Below, piece by piece: positions 24,477 through 35,300 of a stretch of 64,000 nt of DNA. The DNA comes from Neodiprion pinetum. Its lineage: Eukaryota > Arthropoda > Insecta > Hymenoptera > Diprionidae. The translations under genes were made by a program, and so were the position numbers. Each line of letters opens with the position of its first letter. The stretch's first letter is position 1. The stretch is taken from positions 24,499,598 to 24,563,597 of the forward strand of contig NC_060235.2 in NCBI RefSeq assembly GCF_021155775.2. Direction: 5' to 3'. The notes beneath the pieces are model-generated. The model was not told where the DNA came from. It ran no database searches and saw nothing but the letters and a program-made list of their open reading frames with translations.

Positions 24477-26179
24477 TATTTTTATCGTTAGACTGTAGTG
24501 ATCTGACAACGAACGTCGCTACTGAGGAAGGATAAGATTTTATTTTTCTATCAGTTAGGCAATGCTCGAGTCTGAAGAATAGGGTATAATTTCGAGTTTC
24601 GACAGAATATATTATATATTTATATGTATAGGTATAGTCATAGGCAGTATAGATCGTAGACGGAGTTATCAGAGTTATAATAGAGGTTCACAATTAGAGT
24701 CTATACGCATATAGATAAACCTTGATCAAATAATACGCATTAAAGTACCGATAAATTGGGAGAAAAATAGTGTTATGCAATTTTAGACTCACTGGCCACA
24801 TTATTCAAGTATTAAAAACGACAATTTTTTTCTCCATCAGTATCTATTGAGACATGGTTTACAAAATGAGAGAGGAACATTTCTTCCCATTTCACGGATT
24901 TAGAGATGTTGGAATTTTGTACTGTACTATTTATTACTATACCAGGTTTTCATCCATGCAATGTTCACGGAAAATAAACAATGTCATATAAAACAAGATC
25001 TTTAGAAGCGACCAGAGGTTTGAAGTTCCAAATGATTTAACTTTTTACATATTCTGTTAGAATAATCGAGTGCAGGGAAAGAATCAACATCGCTGATACA
25101 CTAGAAGCTGACCTGAGGAAAGTCATTTTACAGCGCAGATAATTTTTTCCAATTATTCAGTCGGAAGTTGGAATTTCCAATGAGGCTGAAGTTAATAACG
25201 TTAATGTAACGAAACGTCAGGATAAAATTCATTATTGCGCAATTTTAGAATGACTTAAGAAGTTGGCTTTGTAAAATATGAGTATATTTTATTCATTATG
25301 TTTTACTAAATTTCAGACATTCCTAAAGATGGAAAGTAACGATTTTTTCTAAGCAAGCATCGTTACAGTATTTACAGTACCGTTAGTAACTTCACCTCAT
25401 AATGTCTTAGCTGTAACCTGGTGCCAAACTGTAACGCGTTTTCTTTGTAATAGCATCGTCGATAGTTCTGTCGCGATAACTCAAGAATAATTTGCGATAT
25501 CACCTATATTTTTTTGTTTTTTTTTTTAGTCTACAAAATTAAGACAACCAAATTTTCTATAAACTTGACCGAATTCCGCGGACAAAAATTAATTATATAC
25601 GGCCGTTTAACAACAAACAATTGCCTTGTTCATTTTGTTTTTGTTTACTTTTGGCTGCTACTGTTCTAATTTTGAATCTTTTATACAAAGTCTAGGTTCA
25701 GTTTGTCAACGAGATCTCACGACGAAAATTATGCAAAGACAAACAAAAAATTCGAAATCCGTTCACACGAAATCGCGGCAACAACAGAGCAGTGGGCGAA
25801 CCACGCGGTTGTCTTAAACCCTCAATATTTCCTTTAATTATATATATTAACACATTACAAAACGACGTATGTTTAATCGTTCGTTCGCAAATTCCATTCC
25901 AACTTTATCGCGGTTTCGCCTGTTCAGCACCGCGTCCTGTTACGATCCCACGAAAAAATGACCCAGTTAACCAGTAAGAAATAAAGCACGAATATAAAGG
26001 CTCCCCACACCGCCCGTTTGTAAAGACTCCAGGTGGGACGGGTCAGCGTGTACGCACTAAAACGAACTCATTTTCAACTCACAACTCGAATTCACTCGAA
26101 GTAAATCCTTGCTCGAAATGGTAATTTGGGTTAAATAAATGTTACGTCCGCATCACACTGAACTCGCAATTTAATCCGT

Positions 26180-26800
26180 TCACAATGTCAAGTAGAATCA
26201 TGAGCGGCGTCACGTGTGTCGGCTGTAACACGAGTCACCAGCCACGACTCGTAACGCAAAGATCTCGACTCCGCAACGCGGAACAAGTGAGACTGCCAGC
26301 TGCTGGCGCCGGCATGTCGAAATAACGGTCGAAGGGGTGGGGGGTGAATTCGACGGAGATAATGTTATCCCAAATCCAGCAACAATGAAAGAGAAACACT
26401 GAACTGCGCACGCACGCCAATTTCTATCAATGCCACGGTTGTCGGATCGCAATGACGAGTCTGTCACGTTGTCACGCAATGCTTTATAGAATCATGTGCC
26501 AGAGACGCTGAATTTTTTTCTGCTTGACTATCGGACTCGCTCGCCCTCCTCTAGGTTCCCATCCCAAGCCGGTCGGTGAACGAGGAATTAATGGTGACAT
26601 GTTATTTTTAAATTTCGGAATTTTTCGAACTCCGGAGTGTTGCACTCCTCCTGGGATTCGACCCGATCCGACACAACTGACTCAAGACAGCATGTGTCGT
26701 TTGCTGTGTAGGGTCGAATTGTATAATTGCACATCTCAACTTTCCCACCGCCCAGGCATTTTGATCGGATGACTAGACTTTGCAAACTAATCGGAATGCT
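26180..26800. promoter_or_regulatory. CpG-richer segment, candidate promoter or noncoding first exon
   Basis: Base composition is clearly higher in G+C and CpG than in the surrounding AT-rich DNA, with many CGA, ACG and CGC words. On the minus strand it includes an initiator-like GCGCAGTTCAGTGTTTC near 26405. No ORF here looks like a known protein. It could be the 5' end of the SLC22 transcript, whose first coding exon has a 3' splice site in its 5'UTR, or of an unrelated noncoding transcript. Transcript evidence is needed to choose. Confidence 0.25.
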
Positions 26801-27146
26801 TGGATGGTGAAATTACGTAATCGACCCTGAGTTCAAATGGATGCTAGCAGACGACACCAGTGGCCTTGAATTGTTCAGAATCCACCCTGGGAGGTGCACC
26901 GCACAGCACAAAATGTTAGAAAATTTAATAGAAACATTGCTATTGTTACGTCAATCTGTGATTAAATTTTTAACGTTCCTAAAACATTTTATTTCGCAAC
27001 GTTTCATTTTATACATTCTTATGAGGTGTAAGAAGCGTTTCTGATGTATAATTTTTTTTTTCTTTGTAACACATGCACGATTAGTTTCCGGATCAAATAC
27101 GGCTAATAAAGTTACTACTTTACACGCTCCGGACTTTTACATTAAT

Positions 27147-27183
27147 TATATGTATATATATATATACTATATATATATATACT
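27147..27183. repeat. (TA)n microsatellite
   Basis: About 37 bases are composed almost wholly of TA dinucleotides, interrupted by a single C and G. The tract immediately adjoins the repeat at 27183-27472. Confidence 0.8.
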
Positions 27184-27472
27184 GAGCAGTCTTTCCGGGC
27201 AATCGCTCCGGGAAAATATCTCGGAAACTAGAAGAGATACGGGAAAAAGTTTGACACAAAATTTGCAGGGTTTCGAGGGAGAAAAACGATGCTGATATGA
27301 GTTGATTTTTGAAATCACACGAACAAGTCATCAGCCTATCATAGTCAAAATACGTGTTCCCTATTTAAAATCACCAAGTACTCAAGAAATTTCTATTTTT
27401 TTTTTGTACCTCTTGTAGTTTTCGAGATATTCATTCGCCTGGGACGATTAAAAACCACCACCCTGTTATTGT
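27183..27472. repeat. Interspersed repeat ending CCACCACCCTGTT
   Basis: A roughly 290-base block contains phrases such as TCTCGGAAACTAGAAGAGAT and GTAGTTTTCGAGATATTCA and ends in AAAAACCACCACCCTGTT. On the minus strand it therefore starts ACAGGGTGGTGG. The layout and wording parallel the block at 14964-15310. It is bounded on the left by a TA microsatellite. No coding capacity. Confidence 0.45.
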
Positions 27473-28548
27473 AATTATTTGTTATCTATGTAAATATATA
27501 TCAATTTTTCGATCAATGTAAATTGATTCCGGCTTTTCGGAAGCGTGAAAAAATTTGAAAAAACATCAAGTGTTGCGCTTTGTATGAGCTGTCGGATAGC
27601 GTTATGAAGAGATTTCGAGAAACGAAATCTAACGAGAAAATAATTATTTTCAGTAAGGCTGCTGACTACAAACGACAGTCAGCCCCTTATCCCTAAATTT
27701 AGAAGGTTTAGGAAAACTGATCGTGCCATTTTGAAGATTTAATTATGCGCTCTCAGATTATAGTGCAATCGAAATTTATGGTTACGCCGTTATGCTGGTT
27801 TTTGTCACAAAAAAATTTCTTGGGCCCTCGATATAATGAAATTCATGAGTTACATTGAATCCAAAAAACTGGCAACAGTTATTTATGCGCGAATTATATA
27901 CTCTCCATTTCCAAGCTGCATATTATTATTATATTACTGAGAAAATCATTAATAAAGCTATCTGCGTGTTCATAACGTGTTATCGTTGTATTATTATAAA
28001 CTAGTTTTAAAACCCTCGCTCGGGGTCGGATGCCTAGTGTAACTGGTTTTTGGGCTCGTACGCTTGCATACTCGTTGTCAGTGTTTTACCAGATGACATA
28101 GTTCTAGGGGAGACTGGGGCACGATGGACTTCTCAAAGAATTCTGGTATTTGCTTCACAGTATATAGAATGAACACTGTCTTTGTGCATGTGACGCGAAC
28201 CGAATCTGCCCGTAAGATTTTTTCTATATAATACTACAAATCACGATTACACATGCATGTAAGTATAACGTATTGTGATTTTATGACAATAAATTTCGTC
28301 AAAAAATACCACAGAACAATCAGCTAAGTGCCGATAGATTTGAAACACGACGCACAGCAATTTTAGCTCTAATTGAACGACGTTATTGTCATGTATTCCT
28401 ATGTAGACAATGCCAACTATTCACCAATTGCAATTTGTTGATCCTGGTCGTTCGGTTTTTTTCCGATTCAAAATGTTATCTGACGCATGCATATTGGTTT
28501 GATAGTAAAAAACATGACGTTTTCAATAATCAAACTTGTAAATTTGAA

Positions 28549-28830
28549 AATTAGTCCGGAAGGTCAAAAGTTGTCAGGTCAAGGACCTGGACAGCCAGAA
28601 CTACGGAGCGCTTGTCCTGGAGGTCCAGATCCACCAGGTGGAGGACCTTGACAGCTAGAATACGAAAAATTAGTCCTACAAATAAAAAGTCACCAGGTTA
28701 AGGACCTGGACAGCCAAAACTATGGAGCGCTTGTCCTGGAGGACGAGATCCACCAGGAAGCGGACCCGCAGTGCAGAATCCAGGAGGTAGAAAACCCGGT
28801 ACTCGAAATCTGTGGAGCGTGATTCTCATA
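28549..28830. repeat. Tandem repeat, 119-base unit built from two roughly 60-base half-units
   Basis: AATTAGTCC recurs at 28549 and 28668, and AAGGACCTGGACAGCC at 28581 and 28700, giving a 119-base period. Within each unit a diverged second copy sits about 60 bases later (AGGACCTTGACAGCTAGAA at 28642; CGGACCCGCAGTGCAGAA at 28761). GGAGCGCTTGTCCTGGAGG and CCACCAGG words recur at matching offsets, and a last degraded GTGGAGCGTG appears near 28812. The composition is GC-richer than the surroundings. No frame stays open across the array. Confidence 0.75.
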
Positions 28831-28999
28831 CGTCCTCTCTACTGCGCGGTTGTTTCCAGACTGACGAATTCGGCTAGCTGATTTTGGTCGTGACGATTAC
28901 TATAGATCGATGACGTCAAGGGAGAAAAAATTTTGAGTGACCTCATTTTCTGAACATCCGAGCATCCGACATCTAAACTTTGGTTTCGAACTTTAATAA

Positions 29000-29042
29000 T
29001 ATGTATGATGTATGATGTATGATATGATATGATGATTATAGC
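29000..29042. repeat. ATGATGT/ATGATAT microsatellite
   Basis: A short run of tandem TATGATG and TATGA units: three TATGATG-like units, then GATATGATATGATGATT. No other feature overlaps it. Confidence 0.7.
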
Positions 29043-30296
29043 GCATAAAACAACATAACAGTACAGAATTTGCATGGTTATTTATTCTTTTGAGTCAGTG
29101 TTAAGATTCGTAAATATGGTCGAACCTTTGGCTTCGGCTTCGGCCAAAAACTGACCGTTGCGCTTAGGTCTGTCCACAGACCGTGGGTTGGACACTGCAT
29201 ATATGTGATGTTTGAAACGCAGCATGTGTATTTCCTTCTAGATCGATGACCTAAAGAAGGAAAAGAGGCGCGGCGGGGGGGGGATCGCGAAAGTACGAGT
29301 AGATTTATGTATCCCCAATGGTATCCCTAACCTAATCGATTATTTCAACCAAAGAAGAGATCTCTAGAGTAATAAGAAAAACTGGAAAAGTAAACCTAAC
29401 CTTTGGAAATTCGAGGAAAGTTTTGTTAAGAACAGAGTACTTTAGCACATATCTTCGAGCAAAAGAGAATAGCTAACAAAGAAAAAGGAAAAAAAGGAAA
29501 AGAAGGCCTGCTTACTTGAATAGGATATAGTGACTCGGTGGTGCACATGATTTGTTTATTTCTTGGGAAAACTTCAATGCGTTACATTTCTCTGCTATTA
29601 AATTAACAGTTAGAAACGTTTTGTTTATTTGTAAATTTTATTGTTAGATTTAAAAACTATTTTTTAATATAGGTAGAGAACGCAAGTAGTTATTTGATGA
29701 ATCGAAAATATCTATTAATTTGTGCAATCCTGTTTCATTTTATAACATTTATATCAATCTCGATTTAGGGCATTGATGAATATTACCGCGCACAAGCGGC
29801 AATTGGGCTCCATATAGTTGACCCCTCATTTACCTCGGTTGGATTATAAATTTTCGAAAAATTTCCCTCATATACCTCTCTCTCTCTGATTCCTACGCTA
29901 CATTTTCTGTATACGCGGAGCTACTTGCAGTAGTATATGCTCCAAGAAATACACCTAAGAAATTTTCCCGATTTTGAACTTTCTATTTTTGTATTTGTCG
30001 ATATTGGTTATTATGTTCTTTCTATGTATACCTATGTGGGATTCCACGCCAACTCAGTGAACGGTTGACCATGATATCTTGCAATTTCACTAAGGATTGT
30101 TTCTCCGTTACTACAACCACTACACTGAAAAGCTTCTAAGAATTTTTTCAAATTTTTTCAATCACTCGGCTACCCTATCATTTTTCAAACCCGTCTCAAA
30201 AATACCCAAATTGATTTTTATGAAACATGAAAAAAACATTTGGTTCCCGAAATGATACATTTCCACGTAAGATTCAAAGTAGAACCTTTTCTGGGC

Positions 30297-30613
30297 AGTA
30301 TAAAGCATAGACATATAAGAATAGACCGCGTGAGCGGGCTGAGAGTGCGATAGCGCGGTAGAAAGAGAAAGCTGCATATAGGCCCTCCTCTATCCTTGTC
30401 TAATCGCGCATGCGCGGAACACGCGAGTCGTGTATGCCAGTATACTACACTGCGGGAGAATGCTGAGTGCGCATACGCGCGATTAGACAAGGATAGAAGA
30501 ATAGGCCCTAATGGGCCCACATGCAGCTTTTTTTCTATCCCGCTATCGCATTCACCAACGGGCTGCTACCTCCGAGCTCGCGCAGTCTATTCTTATATGT
30601 CTATAGTATAAAG
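30297..30613. mobile_element. Foldback MITE flanked by AGTATAAAG duplications
   Basis: The outer flanks are identical AGTATAAAG direct repeats at 30297-30305 and 30605-30613. Between them the element (30306-30604) begins ATAGACATATAAGAATAGAC and ends with its reverse complement. The arms remain paired almost to the centre: both contain GCGATAGCG, GAAAGCTGCAT/AAAGCTGCAT, GGGCC and CTATCCTTGTCTAATCGCGC (inverted on the right). The centre is rich in CGCGCATGCGCG. The whole element would fold into one long hairpin and has no ORF. An 8-9 bp duplication fits hAT or Mutator-like transposition; GTATAAAG fits the hAT pattern nTnnnnAn. Confidence 0.8.
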
Positions 30614-30812
30614 TAGCGGCAGCAGCAGCAATTCACTGAAAGTTACTAGCACTTCCGGCACAAGTTTTTGCTGCTCGAAGTTCATTCATGCGAACTCAAG
30701 ACGTTTTATGAGCAGCGCTGCTGCTGCTGCGTCAAATAACTAGACAGATTCTAGTAATATCTGGTAAGTTACTAAACTGATGCTACTTTTTGCTGCCTAT
30801 GATATCCCACGT

Positions 30813-30948
30813 TTAAGGTGCGTTCTGATATTAGCCCTTACTGCCGTCAACAATCTTTTATCTCTTGCCCTGCCGAATTCGTGAGTAACTCTGCCTCTGT
30901 CTTAGGGAGTTTTGAGCGCTGCCAGCTAATTTCTGAACGCACCCTTAT
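30813..30948. mobile_element. Short MITE with GGTGCGTTC ends at a TTAA/TTAT site
   Basis: The left end is TTAA then GGTGCGTTCTGATATTAGC. The right end is GCTAATTTCTGAACGCACCC then TTAT, the near reverse complement. The element is about 128 bases with no ORF. The TTAA-like flank hints at a piggyBac or Kolobok type target preference. The mismatch in the right-hand copy leaves this open. Confidence 0.6.
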
Positions 30949-31104
30949 ACAAGATACTCTCAGCTTACCTTTATGTTTTCCCCGCGCGGCAGCTGTTCCT
31001 ACTTTTTCAATCGTGCAACAGAGAAAGACAGTCCTGCTGTTGCTCTCTCTTTCTAATTACGGCTTAAGCTCGGTGCATACACCGCGTAGTCTATCTCTAT
31101 GAGT

Positions 31105-31315
31105 CCATGGGTGGTCCATAGTCACATCACTGCGTCACGTTCCCGGCCATCTTGCAATTCGAAAATGCCACCTATGGGATTCTGAACGTAGTCACACACG
31201 ATACTGACGTAAGCTAGTCTCTTCTTTTTCCGGCCGGTTTTCAGTCTCCGTGACTCCAGCGGTTTGTCTGTTGCATACTCTTCCGTTCGATTAGATTGTG
31301 ACATTTTTTCTGTTA
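31105..31315. promoter_or_regulatory. Candidate promoter region of the KMT2C-like gene
   Basis: About 1.1 kb upstream of the predicted start codon there is a CpG-containing patch with CGGCCATCTTGCAATTC at about 31144-31160. On the minus strand this reads CAAGATGGCCG, close to the YY1/Pho-type AAGATGGC motif often found at housekeeping promoters. A CTGTTATTACAAG pyrimidine/initiator-like stretch follows near 31310. The function is inferred from position and motif only. Confidence 0.25.
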
Positions 31316-31321
31316 TTACAA

Positions 31322-31414
31322 GATGTTTACCTGGTTAAGCTGTGCTAATTCCGACGAAGAATCAAGAAATCCAATCCCTGAAACTGTGATGAAACGATTA
31401 ACGCTGCAACAGTA
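31322..31414 (+). CDS. Short ORF, possible upstream ORF in the KMT2C-like 5' region
   Basis: An ATG with favourable context (ACAAG before ATG) opens a 30-codon frame beginning MFTWLSCANSDEESRN and ending in CAGTAA. The peptide is not low-complexity, and the DNA has balanced composition. No homologue is recognised. It lies between the candidate promoter and the first coding exon, so it could be an upstream ORF in the leader or a chance ORF. Confidence 0.15.
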
Positions 31415-32315
31415 ATAAGAAGGTACGCCTTTAATTGTTCAAAGTGTATAGGGTGTGTTTATAGCCTACAAACCCTGACAGAGCAATGGCGTTTCCACCG
31501 TTCTTAAAGCTTTGCAAACAGACCCCATTTCCTAATTGTAAATATATCCAGTCACTCTTTTTTGCTCACTAGGCTCTTGAATATATTAAAGAGAACAGCT
31601 ATAAAGTCAAGTATAATGATTTGAGATACTTTTTACATGTTAATGCCAAAGAGATCTGATCGATGATATATCTAGATTCGTACACTTCGAAGTGGGGCCA
31701 GCGCCGACACCGAGCCGCGCGAATGGCACGCCATCCTCTCGTAGTTGAACAGAAAATATGTTGTGCGCTTGCCGCGCGCAATATATCGCCCAAATATCGC
31801 ACAAACACTTTCTTGCTGCTGAAAATTGTAATGTCCACTGCAAATCTTACCAGCTATTCTGAGTAACCAGTGTCTGATTCAATCACAACCAGTTTATAAG
31901 CGCATGTTTTATCGTCGTGCAAATGCTGACACATTAATTTGTAAGAGATTTTAAATTGTTTATGCACTGAGTACGCTTCGATCCCTGTATGTGTCAAAAC
32001 AAAACGTTGATTGTTTGTAATTACACAAGCGATTCACATTTTCTGTAAGACAAGTAACTTTGCACTTTGGATACGTGTATTGGAAAACAGTAACTCAAAG
32101 ACACGACCAGTATTTGAGAACATTTGTTGCGCCGTCAATTTAGGATTTGAATTCCCAGTATAAGAATTTTGGGAGATCTCATGACTTTGAATAATTTCAG
32201 TCACTTGGTAATATAATTTGACTTCGTAGTACCTGAGTAATAATGTAATAACACAAAATGTATTCTACAATTCTGTTTGAAGTGCAGGTAGAAAGAGTCC
32301 AGTCCTGGTTGAGTC

Positions 32316-35300
32316 ATGGATGACGAAGAACGCTTGGAGGGAGAGGAGGAAATGGATCTTGACGAGGCGACGGATGGAGATGACGATGATGAGGATAGTG
32401 GAGGAATCCCTATTTCCCCTGCAAGTTCTGATCAACTGCTTGGCCCAGTTTCAACACCTGGCAATCGTTAGTATTAAAAACTAAGAATGGTAACTCAACA
32501 AGCTTAGCTATCTCTCTGACAATTCAACCGCATGGCTAATGGTCTTAAATATTTATCTTCTAAAACTGGAAATCTGTATTTCAAACCGACGATTCGGATT
32601 TCAAACGAATAATGTTGCACATGTGATTAACCTCTTGGCTTACGATTTAAATTCCATTGGTGTGTGCCTATAATCAACAGCAAAGACGGTTACACGTAGA
32701 AATATCACAGCTTTCACTTGTGGCTTTCATGTTTGGCCCGATCGACGTACCACGTATCTTACGATATTATAAGGGTGCAGGTTAATCTTCTCTGTAGGAG
32801 TTTCAACTGCATGTGTCCTTTTCATTGACGCACCCAGTGAGCGAGTTAGACAGTCCCTAACTTCCGTTCTACATATTTGGATTTTTTTATTAAGACTGTG
32901 CTGCACATTGAATAAAGGGTGGAATTATCCTGGCATTTTCTATTTTGACCCTGAAATTTTCACAATTATAATTTCTCTTCATGACCTTTAACAGTTTTAT
33001 CTATTGTTCTGTTATTTAGAACTCTCCCAATTATTTTCTAATTTTATAGACCTAAATATGCTACAAAAGTTAACTTTTCCAGTAATCTTCCAAGTCTCTA
33101 GTTGGTAACGCTAACATAACAGAACTTGTGAAAAACATATTTGCTAAAAAATTCACAGGCAAAAAATTTTATAATAGTATCATGTTATTATTTTAAAAAA
33201 TTGCTCATGATTGTATTCGTTACAAAAAGAAAACAAATTAACTATCAGCCATCGCGTATCCTGAGCATGAAATCATTATTTATAAGGCAAATTCTATTTT
33301 TGATAATACATTCGATAATTACAGAAAGTACCCAAAATACTACCGTCACATAACTCATAAACAGCTTATAGTGTGAAAAAGGTAATCCGTTTTTGGAAAA
33401 TAACATTTTCAATCCTCATCTAATATTTTTTTTTTCACAACATAATATATTCCGTACGTTGTGCTAACAGTTCTGTGTATAACTTCACTCAAGTATTATT
33501 ATGCTATAAAGACAAGAACCTATGGTTGAAATAAGGAATTGCAATATAACCTGAAATATTCTTGTTGAATGCTTATTCCTTACATAGTAAATCAATTTTA
33601 AAGTATCCTTGAACATTGGCCTTAGATCTTTAAGTGCAGTTGTCTGTGCATAGCAACCCATTTTGCCTATCTGAATATGAATGAATTTAAAATGTATTTA
33701 CTATTGCATATTGAAAAAGCAATTTGTAATCAACAATGGCAGCTGTTTTCCAGTTGTATATTTTCAATGTGGCTGAACCTAGCAACTACGATTAGTATCC
33801 ACACTTGCTTGAAATAAGGCAGTCAAGCTTAGTGATCAAAATTTTGTCAAGTTTCATGGAAAGTTGATACTCTCAGGGAATCTTAGCTGCTAAATTTAAC
33901 TTCTAGCTTCAGTTTCATGTTTTTTTGCATTCCTCATTCCAATTTTTGATGAATTTGATACTTGTCCGTGCCACTTGCAAGCAATTCAGCTTGCATGTGT
34001 TTCAGTATCTACTATGGTAATTCAAATAGTACTACACCTTGTTCAAACTTTAATGATACAGATCAAATATAAGAAAAATTATCTTAACTTAGTACATAAA
34101 TTTTGCAGAATAAAGCCAAAGGTGCTCACTATGATAGTCTTTTACTATTAATACTGCAAACAAAACGGCTAATTGAAATCCTATAATTTTGAATATCCAT
34201 TCAAAGGCTTTTTACTCATCATATTAAGATGGTTTTTCAGCTTAGTGTTTCTGGTTTACTTAGCAGAGCCTCGTATCTGTAGATATATATTTTCAATAAC
34301 AAAGAAAAACGCTAAATGCCTGTTAATTCAACATGGTTGAAGTTAGTAACATTAATTTTGATATAAAAATCATTGTTTTATATAAAAATCATTGTTGTCT
34401 TGCATTACGTGTCAAATTATTTTAACCAATTCTTCTAAGATTTTCATTAATAATGTTCAATTTATATCAATACTTCACTTTGGTTGGTATGCCCTTACTC
34501 AAACGAAGTTTTTTTTTCGACTATTTAGTATACATATAGACTACTTATAGATGTTAATTTGATTGGTTAGTAATGCATGATTTCCAAATTAGAATCCTAT
34601 GCGCTGTAATAATGAAATAGTAAAAATGATGGATTGACAGAAAATGTCGAGAATGCATGACCTGACTCATAAATGTTTTAATGTTAGACAAGTAAACCTT
34701 GATAAACTCTGCCATATTTTTTAAGTTTCATCAAGAATTCTGATAGTTATCTAGATTCTAGTATTACATTAGAGAGAACACTAGTTCTTTTATAATTTTT
34801 TTCAAGATTTTTTATCCCTTTATTTTGGAGTCGTATTTTTCTCATATCTAGATCTAAAAAGAAGTAAGTAAAAAAAAAAAAATTACATTTGCACACTAAC
34901 AAAGTTTGGAATATTGTTTATTGGCTGGCAATCGGGAGTATAATCGATTATGACTTATGTGACGAGAAATCAATTTAAAAATTCTGTAAAATACAAAGTC
35001 GTTTTTTTGTTTTTGTATATTTCTCAAAATATTCTTCTGAGCAAATTTTGACCAATTCGAATGGTTTATCAAGGAAAAACAATTTCATCCGTTTTAATTC
35101 AAAACTTTCGAAAAGTAAAATATCTATCTCCATGTCGAAATTTTTCTGATGTGCCTTACTTTTTTGTAAATATTTTATCTATTCATATTTTTCTGGTAAA
35201 TAAATGAAATATATTACTAAGGGGGGAAAAAAGACGAGCAATTATCATAGAACATACTATTAGGTAGTGCTAAAATCTGACCATTTATCAAAAATGTTAC

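Larger units (their letters stand above)
19172..32315. other. Gene-poor region between the transporter gene and the KMT2C-like gene
   Basis: About 13 kb with no ORF that I can tie to a known protein. The region lies between two genes transcribed away from each other, so it should hold both promoters and any noncoding first exons. It contains an interspersed repeat copy at 20.0 kb, a MITE at 24.2 kb, a CpG-richer patch at 26.2-26.8 kb, TA microsatellites at 27.15 kb and a tandem repeat at 28.5 kb. Two foldback elements lie at 30.3 and 30.8 kb. The remaining stretches (20.3-24.1, 24.5-26.1 and 29.1-30.2 kb) look like AT-rich unique DNA in which I see nothing definite. Confidence 0.6.
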
